Both the position numbers and the translations under genes were made by a program. From the NCBI GenBank assembly GCA_964392665.1, contig CAYMQB010000014.1, forward strand, positions 1-49,148: 49,148 bases of DNA, read 5' to 3'. Below the pieces are notes generated by a model. It saw only the letters and a list, made by a program, of their open reading frames with translations, made no database searches and was not told the origin of the DNA. The DNA is from CAYMQB01 sp964392665 (lineage in GTDB: Bacteria > Hydrothermota > E44-bin80). Positions 39,431-47,860 of the stretch are shown one piece after another; the stretch's first letter is position 1; each line of letters opens with the position of its first letter.

Positions 39431-41068
39431 ATGAAACACGATAACAAGGAATTGCTAAACAAGGATTCAGAACTAAATAGCTTGAGACTTCGGCTCAAAG
39501 TGCTTGAAAGAGTGACAGAAGTTGCCTCGAGCATAGAGGATTTTGGCAAAGTTCTTTCTCGACTTCTTGATCTCGCAGTGGAGATTACGAGCACAGAAGC
39601 AGGTTCCATACTGCTACGTGAAGGTAATTTTGTAGTAATAAAGGCTTCGGAGGGACCAAAGGCAGGTCTTCTAAAAGATTTAAAACTTCCTTTAGGTGCT
39701 GGAATTGCCGGGTGGGTAGCAAAAACGGGTGTACCTCTTCTTTCAAACAATGTTAAAGAAGATGAGCGGTGGGACAGTCGCATAGCAGAGGCAATTCAAT
39801 ACGAAACAAGAAATATCCTTTGTCTTCCTATAAAATTAGGAACTGACGTAATTGGTGTTCTTGAACTCATAAATAAGAGAAATGAGAAAGACTTCGTGCA
39901 GGACGACCTGGATATTTCTCTTCTTTTTGCCTCATTTCTTGGGAAGACAATCGAGAATTCGCGACTACTGAAGGAAATGGATGATAGAATTAGAGAACTT
40001 TCGATACTTACTGAAACGAGTACTCTTGTTGGTTCTACGCTTGATCTTGAAGAGCTGCTGCACATAATAATGGAAAAACTTAAGGAGATACTTGAAGCAG
40101 AAGCAAGTTCGATATTTCAAATCGACGAGCAAACAAAAGAACTATACTTCGTTGTGGCAACAGGAGAAAAGGGGAGAGAAGCTAAAGAAATAAGAGTACC
40201 GTGGGGTAAAGGTATTGTAGGTTTCTCAGCTGCAAAGGGAGAGACATTGAATGTTACCGATGTGACGAAAGATAAAAGGTTCTTTACAGGTGTTGACAAG
40301 AAAACCAAGTGGCAGACAAGGTCTATCCTCGCTGCTCCTATAAAAATCAAGGGCAAGGTGATTGGTGTTGCCGAAGTGCTCAATAAAATCGGAGGCCAGG
40401 AGTTCAACAAGGTGGACGAAAAATTGTTAGAGGCAATTGCAAAGCAGGCAGCAGTTGCTATTGATAACGCGAGATTGTATACTGATTTATCGGAAATATC
40501 CACGAATTCTATTAGAGCTCTGATAAATGCCGTTGAGGCAAAAGACAAGTATACGAGAGGACATACCGAAAGAGTTACCAAATATAGTGTTATGATTGCA
40601 AAGGAATTGAATCTGCCTGCTGGCGAAGTAAAGAGAATCAGATTTTCCGCTCTTCTTCATGATATTGGAAAGATAGGAATACCGGACAAGATACTGCTGA
40701 AGCCTGGTAAACTTACAAAGAAGGAATTCGAAGTTGTAAAGGAACATCCTGAGCGAGGTGTAAAAATCTTGAAGCCGATAAAGCAGCTAAATACGGTACT
40801 GGATGGTATTAGATATCATCATGAATGGTTAAATGGAAGTGGATACCCGGAGGGACTTAAAGGCAAACAGGTTCCTCTTGTGGCGAGAATAATAACAATT
40901 GGTGATGCGTATGATGCTATGACATCCGACAGACCTTATAGAAAAGCACTCTCCAGGAAAGAAGCAATACGAAGGTTAAGAAAAGATTCTTCAACACAAT
41001 TCGATGCCATGCTGGTAGAGCTTTTTGTAAAATGCCTAGAAGACAGAACGAATGAGGGGAAGCTTTAA
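39431..41068 (+). CDS. GAF-GAF-HD-GYP signalling protein
   Basis: The 545-residue protein has a coiled N-terminus, two GAF domains (about 28-180 and 190-340) and a C-terminal HD-GYP domain. The HD-GYP motifs are present: H-T-E-R-V, L-L-H-D-I-G-K-I-G-I-P, H-P-E-R-G and H-H-E-W-L-N-G-S-G-Y-P-E-G-L (Asp replaced by Asn in the usual D-G-x-G-Y-P). HD-GYP enzymes break down cyclic di-GMP or cGAMP. GAF domains would sense small molecules or redox state. ATG 39431 is chosen because GGAG lies six bases upstream; an open frame runs further upstream inside the DUF362 gene. It is the last gene before a convergent junction. Confidence 0.92.
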   Translation: MKHDNKELLNKDSELNSLRLRLKVLERVTEVASSIEDFGKVLSRLLDLAVEITSTEAGSILLREGNFVVIKASEGPKAGLLKDLKLPLGAGIAGWVAKTGVPLLSNNVKEDERWDSRIAEAIQYETRNILCLPIKLGTDVIGVLELINKRNEKDFVQDDLDISLLFASFLGKTIENSRLLKEMDDRIRELSILTETSTLVGSTLDLEELLHIIMEKLKEILEAEASSIFQIDEQTKELYFVVATGEKGREAKEIRVPWGKGIVGFSAAKGETLNVTDVTKDKRFFTGVDKKTKWQTRSILAAPIKIKGKVIGVAEVLNKIGGQEFNKVDEKLLEAIAKQAAVAIDNARLYTDLSEISTNSIRALINAVEAKDKYTRGHTERVTKYSVMIAKELNLPAGEVKRIRFSALLHDIGKIGIPDKILLKPGKLTKKEFEVVKEHPERGVKILKPIKQLNTVLDGIRYHHEWLNGSGYPEGLKGKQVPLVARIITIGDAYDAMTSDRPYRKALSRKEAIRRLRKDSSTQFDAMLVELFVKCLEDRTNEGKL

Positions 41069-41110
41069 GCTCTGAAGCGCCTCTGTAACTATTAGAATAA
41101 GAACCTTTAT

Positions 41111-41821
41111 CTATCGAAAGTTTTTAGCGATTTTACGTGCAAGCCGTAGATCTTCCCTGTCTGTGACTTTTATATTTGTCTTTTCTCCTTGGAGCAGGAT
41201 TGTTTTTGTCCCGTAGTACAGAAGGATACTGGAATCGTCAGGAAAAGCCCGTTTTTTTCTCTCACGTGCAAGTGTGTGTGCGGCAAATATCAGATGAAAT
41301 TTGAATGCCTGAGGTGTCTGGAGTCTGAACAAATTTTTTCTGTCTATTATCGTTGATTTCCTTTTATCGAATACTGCATCGGTTAAGGGTATAGCAGTAC
41401 TTATTGCTTTATATTTTTTCACGTCCCTGCAGCAAACGTCAATCATTCTTGGTGTTATAAAGGGTCTTACTGCGTCGTGTATGATGACAAAATCGGGATT
41501 CTGTTTTCTTAGGACAATAAGTCCGTTATAAACAGAGGCCTGGCGTGTTCTTCCAGCGTTTGCTATAGAATCGACCTTCTTAATGTGATACTTCTTCAAT
41601 AGGGTCTCTCCTCTGTTTCTCCATTTTTCAGGAAGAACGAGAATAATATTATCGACTGCTTGTGAGTTCTCAAAAGCAAGAAGTGAGTAAACCAGTATAG
41701 GAATACCTTCTATCTTCATAAATTGCTTGGGTGTTTTCCCACCCATTCGTTTTCCTTTACCGCCAGCTACAACAATTGCGGAAATTCTTTGTTTATGCAT
41801 CATCTGGTATTTTTGGCCCAT
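41111..41821 (-). CDS. ispD: 2-C-methyl-D-erythritol 4-phosphate cytidylyltransferase
   Basis: IspD couples CTP to methylerythritol phosphate in the non-mevalonate isoprenoid route. The motifs are A-G-G-K-G-K-R-M-G-G-K-T-P-K-Q-F (CTP loop), V-I-I-H-D-A-V-R-P-F and, near the end, P-D-D-S-S and I-K-V-T-D-R-E-D-L. The length with ATG 41821 is 236 residues. ATG 41803 or 41800 (the latter giving M-H-K-Q-R-I-S) fit the family start better, but none has a Shine-Dalgarno. It is the last gene of the minus-strand rib/nusB/zinc-ribbon run and is not followed by ispF. It converges with the HD-GYP gene. Confidence 0.93.
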   Translation of the reverse strand: MGQKYQMMHKQRISAIVVAGGKGKRMGGKTPKQFMKIEGIPILVYSLLAFENSQAVDNIILVLPEKWRNRGETLLKKYHIKKVDSIANAGRTRQASVYNGLIVLRKQNPDFVIIHDAVRPFITPRMIDVCCRDVKKYKAISTAIPLTDAVFDKRKSTIIDRKNLFRLQTPQAFKFHLIFAAHTLARERKKRAFPDDSSILLYYGTKTILLQGEKTNIKVTDREDLRLARKIAKNFR

Positions 41822-41893
41822 TTAGTCAAAAACATTGAATTGGTTGAAATGATGACTTCGTTCCTGTTATTGTGTTTCATATATTTTAATTAA

Positions 41894-42610
41894 TCACATT
41901 TTTAGTGCGCTTACAAGTACAATCTCCCCTATTATCTGATCGTAGTAAATACCTTTGTCTTTCCTTATATACGGTATACCCACGATACATTTGCTTTTCA
42001 CATTAAGTGAAAGTTCAAGTGCAAGTAAGTTTGGAATTACATTGGACTGTAAAGCGATGTACTCATCTTCGGCAATTGCGAGAGCGTCGCGAGAATTGTA
42101 GACACAGAAAAACATTTCTTTGCTTTTTTCATAGAAGTTTAGCGCTGGTTTACTTTTAGTGAGATTATTACCAATATTTGAGGAATATGCAAATGCCCCA
42201 GTTGTTGGGAAAGAAGGAACGTATATCGTGTAATCAAATTCCTTTTCTTTTCCCGAGGTTTTTCGCTGTTCTAAGATTTTCTCTATAAGTTGATTATTGT
42301 TGAATATGTTATCGTCAGGGGAGAAGACACCTTTTCTGAAAATGAAAGGGAGATATAGCTCTTTTCCTTTGATGGAAATATCGAGATTGAAAGACCAGAA
42401 TGGCAGAAAAAGCTCAGGCTGAAATTCTAAATGTATTATAGGTTTTGCAAATTTAACCTCCACTATCTTTAGTTCTTCGCCAGTAAACTCTAAACCTACA
42501 CCACAATTATCACAGAAGTGCACCATATCAGAGCTTGCTGATTTGATTGGTGCTCCACATTTAGGACATTCGAGAGGGAGTAACTTAAACGATTTCACTT
42601 TTCTATCCAT
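41894..42610 (-). CDS. Zinc-ribbon protein C of a three-gene paralogous set
   Basis: Residues 1-42 are a zinc ribbon: C-P-K-C-G-A-P-I then F-C-D-N-C-G. The remaining about 195 residues contain the motif L-F-L-P-F-W-S-F, followed by Y-L-P-F-I-F, and later I-Y-V-P-S-F. No membrane segment or known enzyme motif is visible. It shares ribbon, size class and 'P-F-W'-type motif with the two genes upstream and overlaps zinc-ribbon protein B by 16 bases, so they probably form one system. Similar 'zinc-ribbon' proteins are sometimes mislabelled as PriA-like. Function is unknown. Confidence 0.75.
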   Translation of the reverse strand: MDRKVKSFKLLPLECPKCGAPIKSASSDMVHFCDNCGVGLEFTGEELKIVEVKFAKPIIHLEFQPELFLPFWSFNLDISIKGKELYLPFIFRKGVFSPDDNIFNNNQLIEKILEQRKTSGKEKEFDYTIYVPSFPTTGAFAYSSNIGNNLTKSKPALNFYEKSKEMFFCVYNSRDALAIAEDEYIALQSNVIPNLLALELSLNVKSKCIVGIPYIRKDKGIYYDQIIGEIVLVSALKM

Positions 42611-43548
42611 ATAAAGATTATTGCGATAATTACCACCATAATTGCAATTTGGTTAGCAATGGAAGTTCCGATTTTCACAAGAGATGTCGAAAAAAGCGAT
42701 GCCAAGAGAACGATGAATGTCCTAAGCAATAGTGGGAATTTCTTTTTCGGTTCTTCAACAGCTTTTACAAGCTTGTTCGAAGTAAGCTTACCGGATAGTT
42801 CGTTTACGGTCAATGAGATAATCTCATTACCAAGTTTTATCTTGAATAGAGTAACAGGGAAGTAGTAAAGGAAGATTCTCTCTCCTATAACTTTGAGGCG
42901 GTGGACAAACGGATTATAGTCGATGTAAAGCGCAATGGATGATTTGATAAACGCGTTTTTGACATTTCTTTTTTTAATAGAAGGGGGAGTATCGGGGGTC
43001 AATATTTTTCCCCATTTAGACATTTCTTGTTCGTCAAAAAGTCTGAGGAAGGGTGAATATTCAGGTTTTGTGACCTCTTCGACATTCAAGCGAATGTCGG
43101 GAAATCTTATTGCATCCCTGGAAACCTGTTTTTCAATTTTCAGTAGCTTCTTAAGTGGGAGTCCACCTTCCTGCCTTGTTCTTGTAACAGTTACTGTTCT
43201 TCCGTTTGGTGCAGTTGCATTATCGCTGTATTTGACAGTTTTTAGGGGAGACAATCCGGCTACCCAACCGGTAACGTGTCCGGTGGCTCTCCATTTAGGT
43301 ACGAAGAACCGGTCTGTATCAAGTATTTTGTATTCCTTTTTCGAAAAACCCTTATTCCTGAGAAAACTATCTATTTTAACTTCCGGTCTCTTTATCTGAG
43401 GTTTGAAATAGTACGCTTCAATACCTTTTCTATGAACGGGTATGAAGTTAGTATTACAGTGTTGGCATTTGATAACTCGATCTTCCTCATGAAAGTTCAC
43501 TGCTGCACCGCATTTGGGGCATAGGATCGATACAATTCTAAGTTTCAC
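42595..43548 (-). CDS. Zinc-ribbon protein B with C-terminal membrane segments
   Basis: The 317-residue protein begins with a ribbon (C-P-K-C-G-A-A-V then K-C-Q-H-C-N, about residues 10-35). The middle has V-P-K-W-R-A-T-G-H-V-T-G-W and a later strand pair L-Y-Y-F-P-V-T-L-F-K-I ... V-N-E-L-S-G-K-L, a hairpin like that in protein A. Two hydrophobic segments (about 272-292 and 297-314) end the protein. It overlaps protein A by 11 bases and protein C by 16. The membrane anchor suggests that the set works at the inner membrane. Function is unknown. Confidence 0.75.
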   Translation of the reverse strand: MKLRIVSILCPKCGAAVNFHEEDRVIKCQHCNTNFIPVHRKGIEAYYFKPQIKRPEVKIDSFLRNKGFSKKEYKILDTDRFFVPKWRATGHVTGWVAGLSPLKTVKYSDNATAPNGRTVTVTRTRQEGGLPLKKLLKIEKQVSRDAIRFPDIRLNVEEVTKPEYSPFLRLFDEQEMSKWGKILTPDTPPSIKKRNVKNAFIKSSIALYIDYNPFVHRLKVIGERIFLYYFPVTLFKIKLGNEIISLTVNELSGKLTSNKLVKAVEEPKKKFPLLLRTFIVLLASLFSTSLVKIGTSIANQIAIMVVIIAIIFIWIEK

Positions 43549-44257
43549 TTAACAATATTCTCCTTATTATGTAAAAAAATCCCAGTGCAGATACACCTTG
43601 TATCGCAATACCGAAGGCAAGAGAAGGAATGGATAGTCCTTCGAGCAGTAAGAAAGCAAGTAAACCTGTGAGGGAAAGTGCTAATAATCTGCTTTTTCTT
43701 ACTCGAGTCTCTGCAGGAATGGTAGTGAGTATCTTGCCTTGTACAGCGTCTATCCAGATAGTCTCACCCGATGATATAACTATTTTCCAAAATGGTATAT
43801 AAAGAAGAAGAATTTCCTCCAACGATTGAATTTTCTTCTGTTTAAGCATTTCAAGTACCGTTTTCAAGTTTCTTTCAGGTTTCATAAACTCCCTTTCGGT
43901 GGCATGTTTTAGTGAAAGTATTTGTCCTGATGGTATTTTTGCAAGTAGGAAAGGTGACTCATCAAGACCCGGGACAACTTCTTCTCTGGAAGTTCCTTTT
44001 CTTTCATACAGAAATCTGTAAAAAGGCAGGTAAAGCATTTGCATTGCTTGGATTGAATCGGTTCTATTTCTGGTAGCAAGAAATTGCTCCGCGATTGCTT
44101 GAGTGGGTTTTTTCTCGCAAGTAGGTTCAATTGCATAAGATTCCAGAAAAGGTTCTTTTTTCAACAGGAGTTGTGTCTTACAGAAGGGGCAAATTAGTTG
44201 AACACTTCGAGGTTGAGTTTGAATGTTTGCCCCACATTGGGGACAGGTGATTTTCAT
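43538..44257 (-). CDS. Zinc-ribbon protein A with C-terminal membrane segments
   Basis: The 239-residue protein starts with C-P-Q-C-G-A-N-I and I-C-P-F-C-K, a zinc ribbon. Core motifs are L-Y-L-P-F-Y-R-F-L-Y and L-Y-I-P-F-W-K-I-V-I followed by I-W-I-D-A-V-Q-G-K-I, matching a hairpin seen in other bacterial TFIIB-like zinc-ribbon proteins. Two hydrophobic segments lie at about 190-230. ATG overlaps the phosphoesterase stop as ATGA. It is the first gene of the triad A-B-C. Confidence 0.75.
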   Translation of the reverse strand: MKITCPQCGANIQTQPRSVQLICPFCKTQLLLKKEPFLESYAIEPTCEKKPTQAIAEQFLATRNRTDSIQAMQMLYLPFYRFLYERKGTSREEVVPGLDESPFLLAKIPSGQILSLKHATEREFMKPERNLKTVLEMLKQKKIQSLEEILLLYIPFWKIVISSGETIWIDAVQGKILTTIPAETRVRKSRLLALSLTGLLAFLLLEGLSIPSLAFGIAIQGVSALGFFYIIRRILLSET

Positions 44258-44982
44258 CTTCCAACTCCCAATCTTTCTGCAAGAAAAGCAGGTAGACCTG
44301 CATCTCTAATTTTTTTCTGCGCTTTCTCGATATCGTATGCTATTCTTAAAAAGGTAATACTTCTTTTTTCGGTGTCGTATACAAGGAAGGCAGATTTAGG
44401 GTTTCCATCTCTTGGTTGACCAATGCTTCCTGCATTAATTATGTATCTCTTTTTATTGTCTACTGTGAGAAAATCACTAATGGAACATCCGATTTCATTT
44501 TCGCTATTGATTGTGAAAACCGTTGGTTGATGCGAGTGTCCGATAAAGCAGATTTTATTGTCGAAAAGTTCGAACTCTTTCAGTGCATCATTCATAGTGA
44601 GAATATAATTCCAGCTGTCCGGTTGCGATGGAGACGAGTGAACAAAAAATAGACTTTGATACTCACAAACTAACGGGAGTGTCTTTATATATTCAACTTT
44701 ATCGTTGTCTATTCTTTTTCTTGTCCACATAATTGCTGTCTGTGCAGCTTCGTTGAAGTAGGAAATATTTGTCATTTTTGCCACTCCAAAATCATGATTA
44801 CCCGCAACTACTTTGTCGGTCAAATTCCTCATTAGGTCAATGCATTCATTCGGATTAGCTCCGTATCCCACGATGTCACCAAGACAAACATATTCGTCGA
44901 TATTTTCACCTCTTGCATATTCCAAGATTGCTGTAAATGCCTCAAGATTGCTGTGAATATCGGATATTATGCCAATTCTCAT
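44254..44982 (-). CDS. Calcineurin-like metallophosphoesterase (YfcE/MJ0936 type)
   Basis: The 242-residue enzyme has the complete two-metal set: S-D-I-H-S-N, G-D-I-V-G-Y-G, G-N-H-D, and G-H-S-H-Q-P, with a later N-A-G-S-I-G-Q-P-R-D. Such proteins are broad phosphodiesterases; natural substrates are uncertain. It sits between nusB (18 bases upstream) and the zinc-ribbon triad, overlapping protein A by four bases (ATGA), so it probably belongs with the triad rather than with riboflavin synthesis. Confidence 0.9.
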   Translation of the reverse strand: MRIGIISDIHSNLEAFTAILEYARGENIDEYVCLGDIVGYGANPNECIDLMRNLTDKVVAGNHDFGVAKMTNISYFNEAAQTAIMWTRKRIDNDKVEYIKTLPLVCEYQSLFFVHSSPSQPDSWNYILTMNDALKEFELFDNKICFIGHSHQPTVFTINSENEIGCSISDFLTVDNKKRYIINAGSIGQPRDGNPKSAFLVYDTEKRSITFLRIAYDIEKAQKKIRDAGLPAFLAERLGVGR

Positions 44983-45000
44983 AGTTGTTCCTTTTTACTT

Positions 45001-45417
45001 TTATTTTTCAAGAAGTTTCTCGGAGTGCGCTATCTCATCGAGGATACCATTAACGAAAGCGCCTGAATTTTCCGTAGAAAAACGTTTTGCAATCTCTACA
45101 GCCTCGTCTATAGAAACCTTTACTGGAATATCGGGAAGAAATAGCATCTCGGTAACGCTGAATCTTAGTATACATTTATCTATAATTGCAATTCTGTCGA
45201 AATTCCAGTTGTTGATTACATGCTTTAGTTTTCCATCTATTGTTTCAATGTTGCTCAGTGTGTTTTCTAGTAGTCTTTTTGCGAACTGTTTTGTTTTTTT
45301 GTCGAGTTTTTTTTCATTTTCTATCTGTCCGAGTAGATTGTTTTTCTCCCCGTTCGTAACTTCATAGAGGTAAAGTAAGTTGAGAACCGTTTCTCTTGCT
45401 TTTCTCCGTTTAGTCAT
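45001..45417 (-). CDS. nusB: Transcription antitermination factor NusB
   Basis: NusB with S10 binds boxA RNA in rRNA antitermination. The 138-residue length and pattern are typical: K-R-R-K-A-R-E-T-V-L-N-L-L-Y at the start, W-N-F-D-R-I-A-I-I-D-K-C-I-L-R, then I-P-V-K-V-S-I-D-E-A-V-E-I-A-K-R-F and S-G-A-F-V-N-G-I-L-D at the end. The ribH-nusB order is very common in bacteria. The gap to ribH is 40 bases. Confidence 0.95.
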   Translation of the reverse strand: MTKRRKARETVLNLLYLYEVTNGEKNNLLGQIENEKKLDKKTKQFAKRLLENTLSNIETIDGKLKHVINNWNFDRIAIIDKCILRFSVTEMLFLPDIPVKVSIDEAVEIAKRFSTENSGAFVNGILDEIAHSEKLLEK

Positions 45418-45457
45418 TTTTTAGGTTTCCGGCGTTCGTTCGCTTAAAATCGTGAAC

Positions 45458-45925
45458 TTATTTTATGTTTTTCAAAAGATTTGACATTTCGATGGCGGAT
45501 AGGGCTGCATCCCAGCCTTTATTCCCTGATTTCATTCCAGCACGTTCCATTGCTTGGTCAGGGCTATCTGCGGTTATGATACCAAAACTTGTTGGTATAC
45601 CGGTTTCGAAGGAAACCTTGGCAATGCCTTTAGATGTTTCCTGAGCAATGAAGTCGAAATGAGGTGTGTCACCTCTCACAACTGCACCAATACAGATAAC
45701 CGCATCGTATTTCTTGGAGAGGGAAACCTTCTTTGCAACTACTGGAATTTCGAAAGCCCCGGGTGTCCAGAAAATGCTGATTTTATCCTCTTCTCCGTTA
45801 TGCCTTTTTATGCAATCAATCGCACCTTCGAGAAGTTTCTCAGATATGAATCTGTTAAATCTGGAAACGACTATTGCAAAATTAATTCCCTTTGCTACGA
45901 GTTTACCTTCGGTAGTCTTTAACAT
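45458..45925 (-). CDS. ribH: 6,7-dimethyl-8-ribityllumazine synthase
   Basis: RibH condenses the pyrimidinedione with dihydroxybutanone phosphate to lumazine, the precursor of riboflavin. The 155-residue protein has V-V-S-R-F-N-R-F-I (substrate loop), T-P-G-A-F-E-I-P-V, I-C-I-G-A-V-V-R-G-D-T-P-H-F (catalytic His region) and F-G-I-I-T. AAGGAG lies six bases before ATG. It is downstream of ribBA (118-base gap, which includes an imperfect palindrome near 46009-46025) and upstream of nusB. Confidence 0.96.
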   Translation of the reverse strand: MLKTTEGKLVAKGINFAIVVSRFNRFISEKLLEGAIDCIKRHNGEEDKISIFWTPGAFEIPVVAKKVSLSKKYDAVICIGAVVRGDTPHFDFIAQETSKGIAKVSFETGIPTSFGIITADSPDQAMERAGMKSGNKGWDAALSAIEMSNLLKNIK

Positions 45926-46043
45926 AAAAACTCCTTTGTTAAGGTTAGATTTTGAAGAAATATTTTAGCCAAACTGGTGAAAATTTGTCATCCTCGGAGA
46001 ATACATTCATAATTAATTCATGGTTTATTATACATTTTGTTAT

Positions 46044-47240
46044 TTACACGTTTTTCAGAAGATGCCCTAATTTTTCCTTTTTTGTTCTAAGATACTCTTT
46101 ATTCAATTCGTTAGGACGAATTTCGATTGGGACTCGTTCGGTGATAAAAAGGTCGTATCCTTCAAGTCCTATTACTTTTTTGGGATTGTTCGTTAAGAGC
46201 TTGATACTCGAGAGTCCAAGATCTGAGAGTATTTGTGCACCAATGCCGTAATCTCTCAGGTCGGCTGGAAATCCGAGTTCCTTGTTCGCTTCCACCGTAT
46301 CGAATCCGTTTTCCTGTAGTTTGTAAGCCTTTATCTTATTGAGAAGTCCTATACCTCTACCTTCCTGTCTCATATATAGGAATACTCCCTGTCCATTTGC
46401 TTCAATTATCTTAAGCGCAGAACTTACTTGTTCACCACAATCGCATCTTTTCGACGCGAACACATCCCCTGTTAGGCACTCGGAATGAACCCTTACAAGT
46501 ACATTCTTTTTACCTTTTACTATCCCTTTTACAAGTGCGATATGTATAAGATTCGAAAGTAGGTCTCTATATGCAATTAACTTGAAGTTCCCGTATTTCG
46601 TTGGGAGCGTGGCTTCCGCTTCCCTAAGTACGAATTTCTCTTTTCTTTTTCTGTATTCTATAAGCGATTTAATTGTGATTAATTTAAGATTAAATTGTTT
46701 TGCAATTTTCTTTAGTTTTGGTAATCGTGCCATTGTGCCATCATCATCCATAATTTCACAAAGTACACCTGCGGGATACAAATCTGCCAGACGTGTAAGA
46801 TCCACAACAGCTTCTGTATGTCCTGCTCTCTTAAGAACGCCTCCCTCTTTTGCTCTCAGTGGGAAGATATGTCCGGGTTTTGCCAGTTCCTCGGGTTTTG
46901 TTTTTTCGTCGATTGCCGTGAGGATTGTTTGCGCCCTGTCATGTGCACTTATGCCTGTAGTTGTTCCATGGACTGCGTCGATTGATACTGAAAAGGCGGT
47001 TTTCATCTTTGCCGTATTTCTGTTAACCATACAAGGTATGTCCAACTCATCGAGTCTCTTGCTTTCCATTGAAAGACAAACAAGACCACGTCCATGTTTT
47101 GTCATAAAGTTTATTGCTTCGGGTGTTACTTTTTCCGCCGCCATGATGAAGTCACCTTCATTCTCTCTTGTATAATCATCCACAATGACTAAAATCTTCC
47201 CCCTTTTTATCTCATCTATTGCTTCGTCAATACTATTCAC
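46044..47240 (-). CDS. ribBA: DHBP synthase / GTP cyclohydrolase II fusion
   Basis: The 398-residue protein makes both precursors of riboflavin. The N-terminal half (1-200) is DHBP synthase: E-N-E-G-D-F-I-M-A-A-E (metal site), G-R-G-L-V-C-L, T-T-G-I-S-A-H-D-R-A, H-I-F-P-L-R-A. The C-terminal half (205-398) is GTP cyclohydrolase II: V-R-V-H-S-E-C-L-T-G-D-V-F and R-C-D-C-G-E-Q (three zinc Cys), then Y-M-R-Q-E-G-R-G-I-G-L. Length is normal for the fusion. It lies 26 bases downstream of ribE. Confidence 0.97.
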   Translation of the reverse strand: MNSIDEAIDEIKRGKILVIVDDYTRENEGDFIMAAEKVTPEAINFMTKHGRGLVCLSMESKRLDELDIPCMVNRNTAKMKTAFSVSIDAVHGTTTGISAHDRAQTILTAIDEKTKPEELAKPGHIFPLRAKEGGVLKRAGHTEAVVDLTRLADLYPAGVLCEIMDDDGTMARLPKLKKIAKQFNLKLITIKSLIEYRKRKEKFVLREAEATLPTKYGNFKLIAYRDLLSNLIHIALVKGIVKGKKNVLVRVHSECLTGDVFASKRCDCGEQVSSALKIIEANGQGVFLYMRQEGRGIGLLNKIKAYKLQENGFDTVEANKELGFPADLRDYGIGAQILSDLGLSSIKLLTNNPKKVIGLEGYDLFITERVPIEIRPNELNKEYLRTKKEKLGHLLKNV

Positions 47241-47266
47241 ATTTTTCTCCTGATAAAATAATATTT

Positions 47267-47860
47267 TTAAATTCGTTCCATGAGTAGTTTTTCAACATAT
47301 TTTGCTATCCTGTCAACTTCGATATTTAAACTGTCTCCGACATGTTTTGTTCTAAGGTTTGTTTTTTCAAAAGAGAGTGGTATTAGTGTAACGCTAAATA
47401 TATCTTTCTTTACGTCCTTTACTGTAAGGCTAATTCCATCAACTCCTATTGAACCATTAGTTACAACATATTTTACAAGTTCCCCGGGTAATCTCACCTT
47501 TACCTGTCTTTGAGTTCCAACCCTGTTCATAGCGATAATCTTTCCAAGTCCATCTATATGTCCTTCAAGTATATGACCATTCAATCTTTCGTTTAATTTC
47601 AAAGGGAGTTCAGTATTAACTATATCATTTATCTTCAAGGCTTTAAGATTTGTTCTTTCCAATGTATCTCTGACAATATCTACAGTGAAACCGTCTTTGT
47701 TGAAGCTGGTCGCGGTTAGACAAACTCCATTTACTGCTATGCTTCCTCCAATATTGAATGAGTTGTCAAATGCATCTATGGCTATGCCAAGGCACATACC
47801 ACTGCCTGTTCTTTTTATTCTATTGATTTTTCCTAATTCTTTAATTATTCCAGTGAACAT
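47267..47860 (-). CDS. ribE: Riboflavin synthase, alpha chain
   Basis: This enzyme dismutates two lumazines to riboflavin. The 197-residue protein has two lumazine-binding barrels in tandem: M-F-T-G-I-I-K-E-L-G at the N-terminus, G-S-I-A-V-N-G-V-C-L-T-A in repeat 1, G-H-I-L-E-G-H-I-D-G at the start of repeat 2, and G-S-I-G-V-D-G-I-S-L-T-V. Length fits the trimeric family. It overlaps the end of ribD by 20 bases. Confidence 0.97.
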   Translation of the reverse strand: MFTGIIKELGKINRIKRTGSGMCLGIAIDAFDNSFNIGGSIAVNGVCLTATSFNKDGFTVDIVRDTLERTNLKALKINDIVNTELPLKLNERLNGHILEGHIDGLGKIIAMNRVGTQRQVKVRLPGELVKYVVTNGSIGVDGISLTVKDVKKDIFSVTLIPLSFEKTNLRTKHVGDSLNIEVDRIAKYVEKLLMERI

